From positions 51,961 to 92,269 of the forward strand of contig DKKL01000031.1 of assembly GCA_002455255.1 (NCBI GenBank): a DNA stretch of 40,309 nt. The letters are read 5' to 3'. Positions within the stretch are counted from its first letter, which is position 1. Each line of letters opens with the position of its first letter. Under the pieces are notes generated by a model. It worked only from the letters and a program-made list of their open reading frames with translations. It ran no database searches and was not told the origin of the DNA. This document shows positions 25,850 through 34,599 of this stretch, one piece after another. Origin of the DNA: Candidatus Tepidiaquacellales bacterium UBA6667. GTDB taxonomy: Bacteria > Bacteroidota > Ignavibacteria > Tepidaquicellales > Tepidaquicellaceae. A program made the translations under genes and the position numbers.

Positions 25850-27003
25850 ACATAGGATTTGCCTTTAGATGCAGATTTTAACATAATAAATCCTACAATA
25901 CCGGACATTAGTGAAGCAACGAGAATTGAAAGTTTTGCTCGTTCAATAATTTCAGAATCAGTAAAAGCGAGTGTACAAATAAAGATTGACATTGTGAAAC
26001 CAATGCCCGCAATGAAACCGGTACCTATTACCTGACTCCAAGATGAGCCCTGAGGCATAGTTGCAATTTTTAATTTTGTAATAATGAATGTGAAAACAAA
26101 AACACCTAATGGTTTACCTAAGAATAATCCTAAAATAATACCGAGTGAATAATTTGAGGTTAAGGAAGATATAAAACTGGCATCAAGAACAATGGCAGTA
26201 TTAGCAAGAGCAAACACCGGCATAATCAAAAAATTTACAGGCTTATGTAACGCATGTTCGAGTTTGTGAAGCGGAGAATCATTATATCTTTTTGCTATAG
26301 GGATAGTCAAAGCAAGCAATACACCGGCAATTGTAGCGTGAATACCAGATTGAAAGACAAAATACCAAAGAAAAATACCGGGAATAAAATAGAATAAAAG
26401 ATTTTTAACTTTTAATCTGTTAATAACGAATAATACCACGAGACAAATTCCGGCATACATCAAACTTGATACACCAAGATTTGCAGTGTAAAAAATGGCA
26501 ATAACCAAAATAGCCCCGAGATCATCAACGACAGCAAGAGCAACAAGAAAAACTTTCAGCGATTTAGGGACAGATTTACCTGCAAGGGCAAGGATACCAA
26601 GTGCGAAAGCAATATCCGTAGCCATCGGAATTCCCCATCCGGAAGCGGTCGGAGTTCCAACATTTTTCATTGCATAAATCAATGCCGGGAACAGCATACC
26701 GCCAATGGCAACAAAAATAGGAAGAATAGCACGTTTAAAAGAAGAGAGTTCACCATTTACAAATTCACGTTTTATTTCCAAACCAACGAGAAGGAAAAAA
26801 ACAGCCATAAGGAGGTCATTTATCCAATAAACGACAGTAAGTTTAAGCCCAATAGATTCCGGTCCTATATATGATTTATAAAATCCAAGATAAGAATCTG
26901 ACAATGCTGAATTTGCAATGATAAGAGATATTACAGTGCAAAAGATTAATATTATGCCTGAACTTTGTTCTGATTTTATAAACTCTTTAAAATAATCCCT
27001 CAT
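25846..27003 (-). CDS. nhaA: Na+/H+ antiporter NhaA
   Basis: An inner-membrane antiporter that exports Na+ in exchange for protons and regulates cytoplasmic pH. The 385 residues and about twelve helices match the family. The paired aspartates of the ion site lie in ALAVVDDLGAILVIAIFYT. Other conserved blocks are YWINDLLMAVFFLLVGLEIKRE, GWGIPMATDIAFALG, and PVFALANTAIVLD. Near the C-terminus GIGFTMSIFICTLAF closes the family pattern. The gene lies 2 bp after the phosphohexomutase gene and overlaps the next gene by 4 bp. Confidence 0.96.
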   Translation of the reverse strand: MRDYFKEFIKSEQSSGIILIFCTVISLIIANSALSDSYLGFYKSYIGPESIGLKLTVVYWINDLLMAVFFLLVGLEIKREFVNGELSSFKRAILPIFVAIGGMLFPALIYAMKNVGTPTASGWGIPMATDIAFALGILALAGKSVPKSLKVFLVALAVVDDLGAILVIAIFYTANLGVSSLMYAGICLVVLFVINRLKVKNLLFYFIPGIFLWYFVFQSGIHATIAGVLLALTIPIAKRYNDSPLHKLEHALHKPVNFLIMPVFALANTAIVLDASFISSLTSNYSLGIILGLFLGKPLGVFVFTFIITKLKIATMPQGSSWSQVIGTGFIAGIGFTMSIFICTLAFTDSEIIERAKLSILVASLMSGIVGFIMLKSASKGKSYV

Positions 27004-27005
27004 AT

Positions 27006-28385
27006 TTACTTAATAATTGATTTAATTTCATTAATAAAATTTTCCTGTATAAAAATTGCTTCTTCTTCAGATTTTGCTTCTGTGATAATTCTAATTATTG
27101 GTTCAGTGTTAGATTTTCTTAAATGAATCCAATGGTTTTCAAAATCAATTTTCACACCGTCTCTTTTATCAATTACACAATTTTCACCGGTATATTTTTT
27201 TATTACATCATTTAAAATTTTATCAGGATTTTCAACATTTTCAATTTTAGATTTTACAATATGATACTGAGGAAGAGATTTTTTATATTCACTCAGTTTA
27301 CCTTTAAAGTCAGCCAGTTCATTTAAAATAAGAGCAAGACCAACAATAGCATCTCTGCCATAGTGTAACTCAGGATAAATTATTCCTCCACTTCCTTCAC
27401 CACCGATAATACTGCGATTGGCAATCATTTCTTTTACGACATTAATTTCACCGACAGGGCTTTTGAATGCTTTACCATTATGAAACTTAGCAATATCTTC
27501 AACAGAACGTGAAGTAGAAAGATTCACGGTAACATTTTTATTATTTGATTTTTCTTTTCTTAATACAAAATTAGCAGCCATCGTTACTGTATTTTCTTCA
27601 ATGAAAGGCTCACCTTTATCAGTAATCAAAACCAATCTATCACTATCAGGATCAATTGCGACACCTAAATCTGCTTTATTTTTTTTTACAGCTTTGCAAA
27701 GTGCAGAAAGATTTTCAGGAATTGGTTCCGGAGTATGCGGAAAAATTCCGCTACCATCACAAAACAACGGGACAATTTTGCAACCGAGTTTTTTTAATAA
27801 ATCGACAGCAATAAAAGACCCGGCAGAATTTACTGTATCAAGAACAATTTTAAATTTGCGTTTCTTTATTTTTTTGGTATCAAGTATCTTAAGTTTTAAA
27901 ACTTTTTTCACATGATCTTTAAGAAATGAAAAATCATTTACCAAAAACCCAATGTTTTCAATATCAGCATAAATGAAATTTTCAGAATCAGCAATTTTTT
28001 TTAAACTTTCAATTTGATTTTGGTCAAGAAAAGTTCCGTCAGAGTACAAAAATTTTAAGCCATTCCAAATCTGAGGATTATGAGAGGCGGTAATGGCAAT
28101 ACCTCCGGCAGCCTTTAGATCTTCAACAGCAATCTGGACTGTGGGAGTAGGCACAATACCAATATAAGTAACATTGAACCCGGCCATTCTTAAAGTATTG
28201 CAAACAAGTTCAGAAATTATTTCACCATAGAAACGTCCATCTCTTCCGACAACAATATTTTTATTATCAGAATCACGTCTGCAAAATTCAGCAAAAGCCG
28301 ATACATATTTTATTATGTTATCAGGGGTTAATGAATCACCTAAAATTCCACGAACCCCTGAAACAGATACTATTATTTCACTCAT
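27006..28385 (-). CDS. glmM: Phosphoglucosamine mutase-type phosphohexomutase
   Basis: An alpha-D-phosphohexomutase that converts glucosamine-6-P to glucosamine-1-P if it is GlmM, for peptidoglycan and lipopolysaccharide. All four domain signatures are present: the phosphoserine loop TASHNP (S101), the Mg loop DPDSDR, the sugar loop GGEGSGGI, and the phosphate loop RKSNTEPIIRI. The 459 residues fit the family. GlmM usually carries GGExSGH; the GGEGSGGI form also occurs in phosphomannomutase/phosphoglucomutase relatives, so the substrate is not fixed by motif. Its start overlaps the end of a GlmU-type uridylyltransferase gene by 8 bp, which supports the GlmM role (the two catalyse steps in one pathway). 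Confidence 0.82.
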   Translation of the reverse strand: MSEIIVSVSGVRGILGDSLTPDNIIKYVSAFAEFCRRDSDNKNIVVGRDGRFYGEIISELVCNTLRMAGFNVTYIGIVPTPTVQIAVEDLKAAGGIAITASHNPQIWNGLKFLYSDGTFLDQNQIESLKKIADSENFIYADIENIGFLVNDFSFLKDHVKKVLKLKILDTKKIKKRKFKIVLDTVNSAGSFIAVDLLKKLGCKIVPLFCDGSGIFPHTPEPIPENLSALCKAVKKNKADLGVAIDPDSDRLVLITDKGEPFIEENTVTMAANFVLRKEKSNNKNVTVNLSTSRSVEDIAKFHNGKAFKSPVGEINVVKEMIANRSIIGGEGSGGIIYPELHYGRDAIVGLALILNELADFKGKLSEYKKSLPQYHIVKSKIENVENPDKILNDVIKKYTGENCVIDKRDGVKIDFENHWIHLRKSNTEPIIRIITEAKSEEEAIFIQENFINEIKSIIK

Positions 28386-29142
28386 TTTTATTTATATAAA
28401 TTTTTTCAAGTTCTTCAAGTTGTTCAACAGTATTTATACCGGTTATTTCATTTTTATCAGATACAGGTATAGCCCCAATTTTGATGTTTTTATTTTTGAA
28501 GTATCTAAAAATATCAGTGAGATAATATTCACCCTGAGCATTATCAGTTTTTAAAGATTTTAATGCTTCAAACAAAAGTTTTGAATCAACAATATAAATA
28601 CCTGAATTTATTTCAGTGATGTTCTTTTGTTGAGGGCTTGCGTCTTTATCTTCAACGATATCAATAAAATTATTGTTTTCATCCCGAATGATTCTTCCAT
28701 ACCCTGTGGGATTTTCAAAAACCGCAGAAATGAGTGTTGCCTTAAATCCGTTAGAATTATGATAATTCAAAAAAGATAAAACCGTTTCATAAGTTAACAA
28801 AGGAACATCGCCGGAAAGTATCAAAACATCACCTTCAAAATTATTTAATAAGGGTTCAGTTTGCATAACAGCGTGTCCGGTACCAAGCTGTTCATCCTGA
28901 TGAGCAAATTTTAATTTTTCAGAAACGGAAGAATATTTATTTGATAAAAAATCAATTACTGTTTGCTTTTGGTGTCCGACAATTGGAATTATAAAATCGG
29001 AATTAATCTTTAATGCGAGATTGGTAACATATTCGATCATTGGTTTACCATAAAGCTCAAACATAACTTTTGATTTATCAGGATTTTTCATACGTTTGCC
29101 TTTACCGGCAGCCATAATTACAGTTGTTAAATTTTTATTCAT
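28378..29142 (-). CDS. UDP-N-acetylglucosamine pyrophosphorylase domain of GlmU, without acetyltransferase domain
   Basis: A 254-residue protein equivalent to the N-terminal half of GlmU. It forms UDP-GlcNAc from GlcNAc-1-P and UTP. Motifs are MAAGKGKRM (residues 10-18), KSKVMFEL, the UTP-uracil segment HQDEQLGTGHAV, LSGDVPLL, GYGRIIRDE, EINSGIYI, and AQGEYYLTDIF, all typical of bacterial GlmU. The ~200-residue left-handed beta-helix acetyltransferase that normally follows is absent, and the frame stops cleanly after IYINKNE. The acetylation of glucosamine-1-P must come from elsewhere, or the substrate differs. The gene overlaps the mutase gene downstream by 8 bp. Confidence 0.85.
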   Translation of the reverse strand: MNKNLTTVIMAAGKGKRMKNPDKSKVMFELYGKPMIEYVTNLALKINSDFIIPIVGHQKQTVIDFLSNKYSSVSEKLKFAHQDEQLGTGHAVMQTEPLLNNFEGDVLILSGDVPLLTYETVLSFLNYHNSNGFKATLISAVFENPTGYGRIIRDENNNFIDIVEDKDASPQQKNITEINSGIYIVDSKLLFEALKSLKTDNAQGEYYLTDIFRYFKNKNIKIGAIPVSDKNEITGINTVEQLEELEKIYINKNE

Positions 29143-29193
29143 ATTAGATTGAAATGAAAAAGATGATTTGGAAAAATATAAAACTAACAGAAA

Positions 29194-29237
29194 AACTCAC
29201 CACGAATTTTCACTAATTGAACGAATTACACGAATTA
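29194..29237. repeat. Dispersed intergenic repeat, CACCACGAATTTTCACTAATT type, copy 3
   Basis: It reads AACTCACCACGAATTTTCAC, then GAACGAATTACACGAATT, the fullest copy of this family in the window. It lies in the 273-bp gap upstream of the glmU-like gene; no other feature is seen in that gap apart from A/T runs. Confidence 0.65.
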
Positions 29238-29415
29238 AAAAATATTGAAAAAATTTGAAAGATTTAAATAAGAATTTGAAAACTAATTTAAAAAGCTTAA
29301 AAAATTAAATTATAAAAACTAATTTACAATTAAACTATAAATTATTAATTGAGATTAAAACCGAATTAATTTTAAATTAATATATATGGCAATTTTAAAA
29401 AAATGATATTGGAAA

Positions 29416-29799
29416 TTATATTTCCATTAGATTTTCGAGAGAGGTTTTCTCTTCAACAATCCTGTTATTTTTATCTACAAAAATTTTAACCGGTTGGAAA
29501 TCAGAAAGTTCATCTTCTTCAAACATACCATAGTTAATAATAATAATTTCATCACCTGCCTGACCTTTTCTGGCAGCAGGACCGTTTAAACAGACAACAC
29601 CTGAATCAGGTTTGCCTTCGATAAGATAAGTTTCAAATCTTTCACCATTATTCACATTGACAATCTGAACCTGTTCATATTCAATTAATCCGGCAGCATC
29701 CATTAGAGTTTTATCAAGAGTAAGAGAACCCTCATAATAAAGCATAGCTTCAGTGACAGTAGCTCTGTGAATTTTGGATTTAAACATTACACGTTTCAT
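29416..29799 (-). CDS. panD: Aspartate 1-decarboxylase
   Basis: A pyruvoyl enzyme that makes beta-alanine from L-aspartate for pantothenate and CoA. The proenzyme cleaves itself between G24 and S25, seen in YYEGSLTLD; S25 becomes the pyruvoyl group. Family blocks MFKSKIHRATVTEA, VNNGERFETY, and CLNGPAARKGQAGDEIIII are intact. The 127 residues fit the family. It is the last gene of the run tsaE-tsaB-accD-panC-panD, 18 bp after panC. No clear terminator follows. Confidence 0.97.
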   Translation of the reverse strand: MKRVMFKSKIHRATVTEAMLYYEGSLTLDKTLMDAAGLIEYEQVQIVNVNNGERFETYLIEGKPDSGVVCLNGPAARKGQAGDEIIIINYGMFEEDELSDFQPVKIFVDKNNRIVEEKTSLENLMEI

Positions 29800-29817
29800 A
29801 ATAAATAAATTTTTAAA

Positions 29818-30687
29818 TTAATTTTTAGAAAATAATACATTATCAATCAATCTGGTTTTTTCAGTTTTTACTGCAAGAGAAATTAACACTTCTCCTTTAT
29901 AATTATTTAACTCATCAATATTGTTTAAAAGTTCATTATCAGTAACAGAAATATACTGAATTTCAGCATTGGGTATTTCTTCTTTAATAATTTTTGACAT
30001 TTCGAGAATGACAGAATCAGGATCGTTGATACCCTGTAAGACCAAAGATTTTCCAATGGAAAGAGATTTAAACAATGCAGCCGCATTATTTTTTTCATTT
30101 TCAGAAAGGTAAACATTCCTTGAGGACTTTGCAAGACCGTTGTCTTCACGGATAGTTTCACAAGTTTCAATTTTAATATCCACATTTAAATCTTCTACAA
30201 GTCTTTTAATAACGATACATTGCTGGGCATCTTTTTGTCCGAAATAAGAAACGTGAGGTTTAGTAATATTAAAAAGTTTAAGTACAACAGTAGCAACTCC
30301 GATAAAGTGACCGGGTCTAATTTCCCCTTCAAGTTTATTGGAAATATTAGAAATCATAATATTGGTCATATGATTTCTTTTATACATTTCGATATTATCA
30401 GGATTAAAAATATAGTCAACATTTTCATTTTTACACGAGAGATAATCAGCATCAAAATCACGCGGATATGTTTCAAAATCTTCATCTTTTAAAAACTGAG
30501 TAGGGTTAACATAAATACTCACGATAACTATATCACATTCTTCTTTAGCTTTTTTAATTAAGGAAATATGACCGGAATGAAGATAACCCATAGTTGGAAC
30601 GAACCCAATTTTCTTTCCGGATAATCTTAAAAACTCAGAGATTTCCTGCATAGCTTTCGCTTCCTTAATAATCTTAATTTCAGACAT
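29818..30687 (-). CDS. panC: Pantothenate synthetase
   Basis: It condenses pantoate and beta-alanine with ATP to form pantothenate. The cytidylyltransferase-like fold shows PTMGYLHSGHISLI (HIGH-type motif), IYVNPTQFLKDED, and the later YFGQKDAQQ and the KMSKS-like AKSSRNVYLS. The 289 residues match the family. It is 12 bp after accD and 18 bp before panD, so CoA-precursor synthesis is coupled to the malonyl-CoA step of lipid synthesis. Confidence 0.97.
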   Translation of the reverse strand: MSEIKIIKEAKAMQEISEFLRLSGKKIGFVPTMGYLHSGHISLIKKAKEECDIVIVSIYVNPTQFLKDEDFETYPRDFDADYLSCKNENVDYIFNPDNIEMYKRNHMTNIMISNISNKLEGEIRPGHFIGVATVVLKLFNITKPHVSYFGQKDAQQCIVIKRLVEDLNVDIKIETCETIREDNGLAKSSRNVYLSENEKNNAAALFKSLSIGKSLVLQGINDPDSVILEMSKIIKEEIPNAEIQYISVTDNELLNNIDELNNYKGEVLISLAVKTEKTRLIDNVLFSKN

Positions 30688-30699
30688 AGTATAAATTAA

Positions 30700-31542
30700 T
30701 CAATTTTTAATAAGATTCAGAATTTGAGAAATTTTAGATTTTAAATCTTTGCGTTCAACAATCAAATCAATAAAACCTTTTTCAAGAAGGAATTCAGACT
30801 TCTGAAACCCTTTTGGTAAATCTTTACCAGTAGCTTGTTTTACAACCCGAGGACCTGCGAAAGCGATAAGAGCATCCGGTTCGGCGATATTAAAATCACC
30901 AAGCATTGAAAATGAAGCACTTGCTCCACCTGTAGTCGGGTTAGTCAAGATAGAAATATAAGGAATTTTTTCTTCATCGAGCTTAGCGAGTTTAGAACTT
31001 GTTTTTGCGAGTTGCATAAGCGAAACAACGCCTTCCATCATACGAGCACCACCGCTTGAAGAAATTAATATTAAAGGTTTTTTCAATTTAATTGCTTTAT
31101 CAACAGCCCGAGAAATCTTTTCTCCGACAACACTTCCCATACTGCCTCCAATAAAAGCAAAATCCATACATCCGAAAACAACTTCATCACCGTTTATTTT
31201 ACCCGTACCAGTTTTAATTGCATCATATAATCCGGTTTTTTTTATAGTTTCTTCAATTCTTGATTTGTAAGGTTTTGTATCAGTGAAACCGAGAGGATCT
31301 ACAGATTTAATTTTTTTATCAATTTCTTTGAATGAATCATCATCAAATAAAATTTTTATATATTCATCACTGCTGATTTTAAAATGGAACCCACATTTAG
31401 TACAGGTATAAAAATTTGACTCCCATTGTTTCTTGTGCATAAGTTCACCACATTTATCACATTTAATCCATGAACCATCGGTAACTCCTTTTTTAGGTTC
31501 ATCAGTTTTTATATTTTCAGATTTTCTTTTAAACCAAGCCAT
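30700..31542 (-). CDS. accD: Acetyl-CoA carboxylase carboxyltransferase subunit beta
   Basis: It works with AccA to transfer carboxyl from carboxybiotin to acetyl-CoA, giving malonyl-CoA for fatty acids. The N-terminal zinc ribbon is visible (CDKCGELM...CTKCGFHF, residues 28-52). The crotonase-like core follows with SSSGGARMMEGVVSLMQLAK and NPTTGGASASFSMLGD, and then AFAGPRVVKQATG. The 280 residues fit AccD. It lies 2 bp after tsaB and 12 bp before panC. accA is not in the window. Confidence 0.97.
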   Translation of the reverse strand: MAWFKRKSENIKTDEPKKGVTDGSWIKCDKCGELMHKKQWESNFYTCTKCGFHFKISSDEYIKILFDDDSFKEIDKKIKSVDPLGFTDTKPYKSRIEETIKKTGLYDAIKTGTGKINGDEVVFGCMDFAFIGGSMGSVVGEKISRAVDKAIKLKKPLILISSSGGARMMEGVVSLMQLAKTSSKLAKLDEEKIPYISILTNPTTGGASASFSMLGDFNIAEPDALIAFAGPRVVKQATGKDLPKGFQKSEFLLEKGFIDLIVERKDLKSKISQILNLIKN

Positions 31543-31544
31543 AC

Positions 31545-32156
31545 TTATTTTCCATTTTTAGATTTTAACGGAATAAATTCCTTTAGATAAAACGGTTCCG
31601 CATTTGATATATCATCAAAGTTGTTTTCTATAATTCTTGATACTGATAATTTAAGTTGTGACGACATAGATTTCTTTTCAGAGTTAAATATTTTCAAATT
31701 CATATTTTTCAAATTTATTTCAGTATCAATACCATAGTCAGCAATTCTACTTACATTTCCCAAAGCGGACTGATAAACAGAAAAGTACATTTCACCTGAC
31801 TTTACATTAGAAGGAATAGTGCAAATAAACTTTTCATCTTCAGGAGGATTAACAGAAGAAGCGATAATATCCAAAGAAGACAAAAGAATGAGTTTCAGAT
31901 TATTTGCAAAACAAAGACCTTTAGCAATTGCAAGCCCAACCCTTAAACCAGTGAAAGAACCCGGACCATTAGAAACGGAAACACAAGAAACATCATTAAA
32001 AGACAAACTTGAATTTCTTAAGCAAATATTAAGATTATAAATTAACGATTCTGCATTACTATCTCTATCCAATTTTTCATTAACCAAAATCGAGTTATTT
32101 TCTGCGACTGCAAATTCAGGAGAATCAGAGGAGCAATCAATTAATAAGATTTTCAT
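31545..32156 (-). CDS. tsaB: tRNA threonylcarbamoyladenosine biosynthesis protein TsaB
   Basis: A non-catalytic ASKHA-fold partner of TsaD in the t6A modification of tRNAs that read ANN codons. The N-terminal LLIDCSSDSPEFAV and the block VSNGPGSFTGLRVGLAIAKGL are typical. The 203 residues are close to the family length. Its start overlaps the tsaE stop by 4 bp (ATGA), so the two are coupled, as expected for subunits of one complex. tsaC and tsaD are not in the window. Confidence 0.93.
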   Translation of the reverse strand: MKILLIDCSSDSPEFAVAENNSILVNEKLDRDSNAESLIYNLNICLRNSSLSFNDVSCVSVSNGPGSFTGLRVGLAIAKGLCFANNLKLILLSSLDIIASSVNPPEDEKFICTIPSNVKSGEMYFSVYQSALGNVSRIADYGIDTEINLKNMNLKIFNSEKKSMSSQLKLSVSRIIENNFDDISNAEPFYLKEFIPLKSKNGK

Positions 32157-32578
32157 AAAAATTCGATTAGTCTTTCATTTTCATTTACACCATAAGAGAA
32201 TTTTATCAATTTATCCGGAATTATTAAATTATCAGCATTTTCAATCCATTCAATCAATACAACAGCATTATTTTTAAAATAATTATCCAAACCGAGATTA
32301 ACAATTTCATTATGATTTTTGATTCTGTATAAATCAAAATGATAAACTTCAAAAAAAAAGTTATCTTTAACTGCGGAATATTCATTTACAATAAGGAAAG
32401 TGGGACTATTAACCGAATCAACAACTTTAAAGTATTCACATATACCTTTAATGAAATGAGTTTTACCGGAGCCGAGATTTCCGCTGAAACCTATAACTTC
32501 TCCTAAATTAATTTGAGAAGCAAATTCAGTTCCGAGAGAGATTGTTTCTTGTTCGCTATTTGAAATTTTAATATTCAT
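32153..32578 (-). CDS. tsaE: tRNA threonylcarbamoyladenosine biosynthesis ATPase TsaE
   Basis: A P-loop ATPase that resets the TsaBD complex in t6A synthesis. The Walker A motif GNLGSGKTHF starts at residue 34, followed by NSPTFLIVNEY and the HFDLYRIK block with VVLIEWIENAD, all family hallmarks. The 141 residues fit. The start MNIKISNSEQET fits the family's N-terminus. It has no Shine-Dalgarno; instead a rho-independent terminator-like hairpin and T-run end only 4 nt before the ATG. It heads the run tsaE-tsaB-accD-panC-panD. Confidence 0.94.
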   Translation of the reverse strand: MNIKISNSEQETISLGTEFASQINLGEVIGFSGNLGSGKTHFIKGICEYFKVVDSVNSPTFLIVNEYSAVKDNFFFEVYHFDLYRIKNHNEIVNLGLDNYFKNNAVVLIEWIENADNLIIPDKLIKFSYGVNENERLIEFL

Positions 32579-32582
32579 AAAT

Positions 32583-32604
32583 AAAAAAGGGCTAAGAGCC
32601 CTTT
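32583..32604 (-). terminator. Intrinsic terminator abutting the tsaE start codon
   Basis: On the minus strand the sequence AAAGGGCT-CTT-AGCCCTTT forms an 8-bp stem with a 3-nt loop followed directly by a TTTTTT tract, then ATTT and the tsaE ATG. The plus strand lacks a U-tract, so it acts in the minus direction. It could end transcription from upstream (porX) or act as an attenuator for the tsaE operon. Confidence 0.75.
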
Positions 32605-32936
32605 GGTATTAAAAATAGTCTTAAAAAAATTGAAATTAAATTGAATTAGAGGGTATGATAATTGTGGGATTTGATGGATAGGGATAAAAACTTCACCACG
32701 AATTTTCAAGGATGGTTAGAATTACACGAATAGGTTAGAGTGGGAAACCTCCTGATGAATCCTCTCCATAACCCCCTCCTGATATTTTGGGACAATCTCA
32801 ATAGAATAAATTGTGTCATACTGAACGAAGTGAAGTATCTCGTTTTTCACTAATGAGATTCTTTCCCGATAAGTTGTTATAAGATTCTTCATTCGCTTCG
32901 CTCATTCAGAATGATAAGTTGCTTTGGGTTACTTTT
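32605..32936. other. Intergenic repeat-rich gap upstream of tsaE, no gene
   Basis: It holds copy 4 of the CACCACGAATTTTC repeat (32689-32731), a CCATAACCCCCTCC-like block, and modules GAGATTCTTTCCCGATA (32855-32871, also at 23862) and GATTCTTCATTCGCTTCGCT followed by CAGAATGATAAG. These are the same module types as in the mosaic at 23.5-24.4 kb. No coding frame is seen. Confidence 0.6.
32689..32731. repeat. Dispersed intergenic repeat, CACCACGAATTTTC type, copy 4
   Basis: AACTTCACCACGAATTTTCA, then AGAATTACACGAAT, matches the copy at 29194 across both halves with a changed centre. Confidence 0.6.
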
Positions 32937-34514
32937 TTACATCTTTGATTCCAGTTCGATAATTGGCAGAACCATTTCATCGAGAGAAATTCCGCCATGC
33001 TGGAAAGTATCGTTATATTGATTTAAAAATTTATGATAATCAGTCGGATATACAAAATAGTAATCTTCTTTTGCGATTATGTAATTTACCATACCGTTTC
33101 TAACAGGTAATTTATATTCAGAAGGTCTTGTAATCATCATAGCGTTTCTTGGTTCCGCTTTTACATTTCTGCCGTATTTATATCTTAGATTCGGAGAAGA
33201 TTCCCTATCGCCGAGAGCTTTTACTCCGTGAAGGCAACGGATACTTCCGTGGTCTGTGGAGATAACAATTTTAACATCAGGTTTATTAGCAAGTTGTCTG
33301 AGCATTCCGAAAAAGGAGGAATGTTCAAACCATGAACTTGTGAGAGAGCGGAAAGCAGATTCATCAGGGGCTATTTCTTTTAGGATAGCATAATCACTTC
33401 TTGAATGAACCATCATATCAATAAAATTAATAACAATTGTATTCAGATGATTATTTGTGAAAGTCTGAATTTTATTTTCAATACCTCTGCTAAAATCAGA
33501 ATCCATAATCTTAGTATATTTAAAATCGTTTCTCAGTTTGATTTTTTTTCTTTCAATTAATTTTGCCAAGAAATCTTTTTCATAATTATTTTTACTGTTT
33601 TCATTATCATCATCTTTATTCCAAAGGTCAGGATAGTGTTTTTCAAGTTCGGACGGATAAAGACCTGCGAAGATAGCATTTCTGCTGTAAGGAGTAGCAG
33701 TAGGCAAAAGCGAATAATAATAATCTTTAGAAATTTTAAAATACTGATGAAGAAATTTTTCCATTTCGAGCCATTGGTCTAACCTCATACAATCAATGAG
33801 GAAGAAAAAAACAGATTTAGAATTATCGAGTTTCGGGAAAACATATTTCTCCATAATTTCATTTGAGAATACGGGTTTATCTTCAGAGGAGTTAACCCAA
33901 TTTTTATAGTTTTTTTCTACATATTTTGAAAATTCAATATTACATTCTTTTTTCTGATCGAGCAAAGTTTGACGAAGCCCGAGTTCGGCATGATTATCCA
34001 TTTCAACTTCAGTTGAAGTAAGTTTAACATAAATATCAATCCAATCTTTCCAATCAGGATTTTCCATAAGTTGTGAGGAAGTGCTGTTAAATTCCTGAAT
34101 ATAATCACGTGAAAGTCTGTCACCTTTTAACTTTTGAGAATCGAGAATTTTTTTACAAACGAGAAGAAGTTGATTTGGATTAACCGGCTTAATTAAATAA
34201 TCAGAAATTTTTTGTCCAATTGCATCTTCCATCAGACTTTCAGTTTCATTTTTGGTAACCATCACTACCGGTAATGCGGGTTTCAAATCTTTAACTTTAA
34301 TCAGGGTTTCCAAACCACCCATACCGGGCATCATTTCATCCATAAAAACAAGATCAAAATCATTTGTTTTAATTAGATTGACAGCATCTTCGCCATTATT
34401 AGCTTCGGCAACATCATATCCTTTTTGTTTCAGGAAAAGGATATTTGATTTAAGCAGGTCAATTTCATCATCAACCCATAAGATTTTATTACTCATAAAA
34501 TAATTTTGAAGCAT
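32937..34514 (-). CDS. porX: PorX: response regulator fused to PglZ phosphatase-like domain (T9SS regulator)
   Basis: A two-domain regulator. Residues 8-125 form a receiver domain (ILWVDDE with D15/D16, phosphoacceptor D59 in FMDEMMPG, and K109). A helical linker follows, then a PglZ/alkaline-phosphatase-like domain from about 230. It shows FFLIDCMRLDQW (D241), the nucleophile region PTATPYSRNAIFAG (T272/T274), ISTDHGSIRC (D421, H422) and a late FQHGGISLDE, the zinc and catalytic sites. PorX in Porphyromonas and relatives is phosphorylated by PorY, hydrolyses phosphodiesters and controls T9SS genes. The start MLQNYF is backed by AAAGGAG (34521-34527) 6 nt upstream; a second ATG at 34496 (MSNK) is possible. 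The porY kinase is not in the window. Confidence 0.92.
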   Translation of the reverse strand: MLQNYFMSNKILWVDDEIDLLKSNILFLKQKGYDVAEANNGEDAVNLIKTNDFDLVFMDEMMPGMGGLETLIKVKDLKPALPVVMVTKNETESLMEDAIGQKISDYLIKPVNPNQLLLVCKKILDSQKLKGDRLSRDYIQEFNSTSSQLMENPDWKDWIDIYVKLTSTEVEMDNHAELGLRQTLLDQKKECNIEFSKYVEKNYKNWVNSSEDKPVFSNEIMEKYVFPKLDNSKSVFFFLIDCMRLDQWLEMEKFLHQYFKISKDYYYSLLPTATPYSRNAIFAGLYPSELEKHYPDLWNKDDDNENSKNNYEKDFLAKLIERKKIKLRNDFKYTKIMDSDFSRGIENKIQTFTNNHLNTIVINFIDMMVHSRSDYAILKEIAPDESAFRSLTSSWFEHSSFFGMLRQLANKPDVKIVISTDHGSIRCLHGVKALGDRESSPNLRYKYGRNVKAEPRNAMMITRPSEYKLPVRNGMVNYIIAKEDYYFVYPTDYHKFLNQYNDTFQHGGISLDEMVLPIIELESKM

Positions 34515-34599
34515 ATTTTTCTCCTTTAATTTTTTTCAAGAACACCGGATTAAAAAAAGTAAGAAAATTGCTATAGTAAGAATTTAGTTTTTAAATAAA

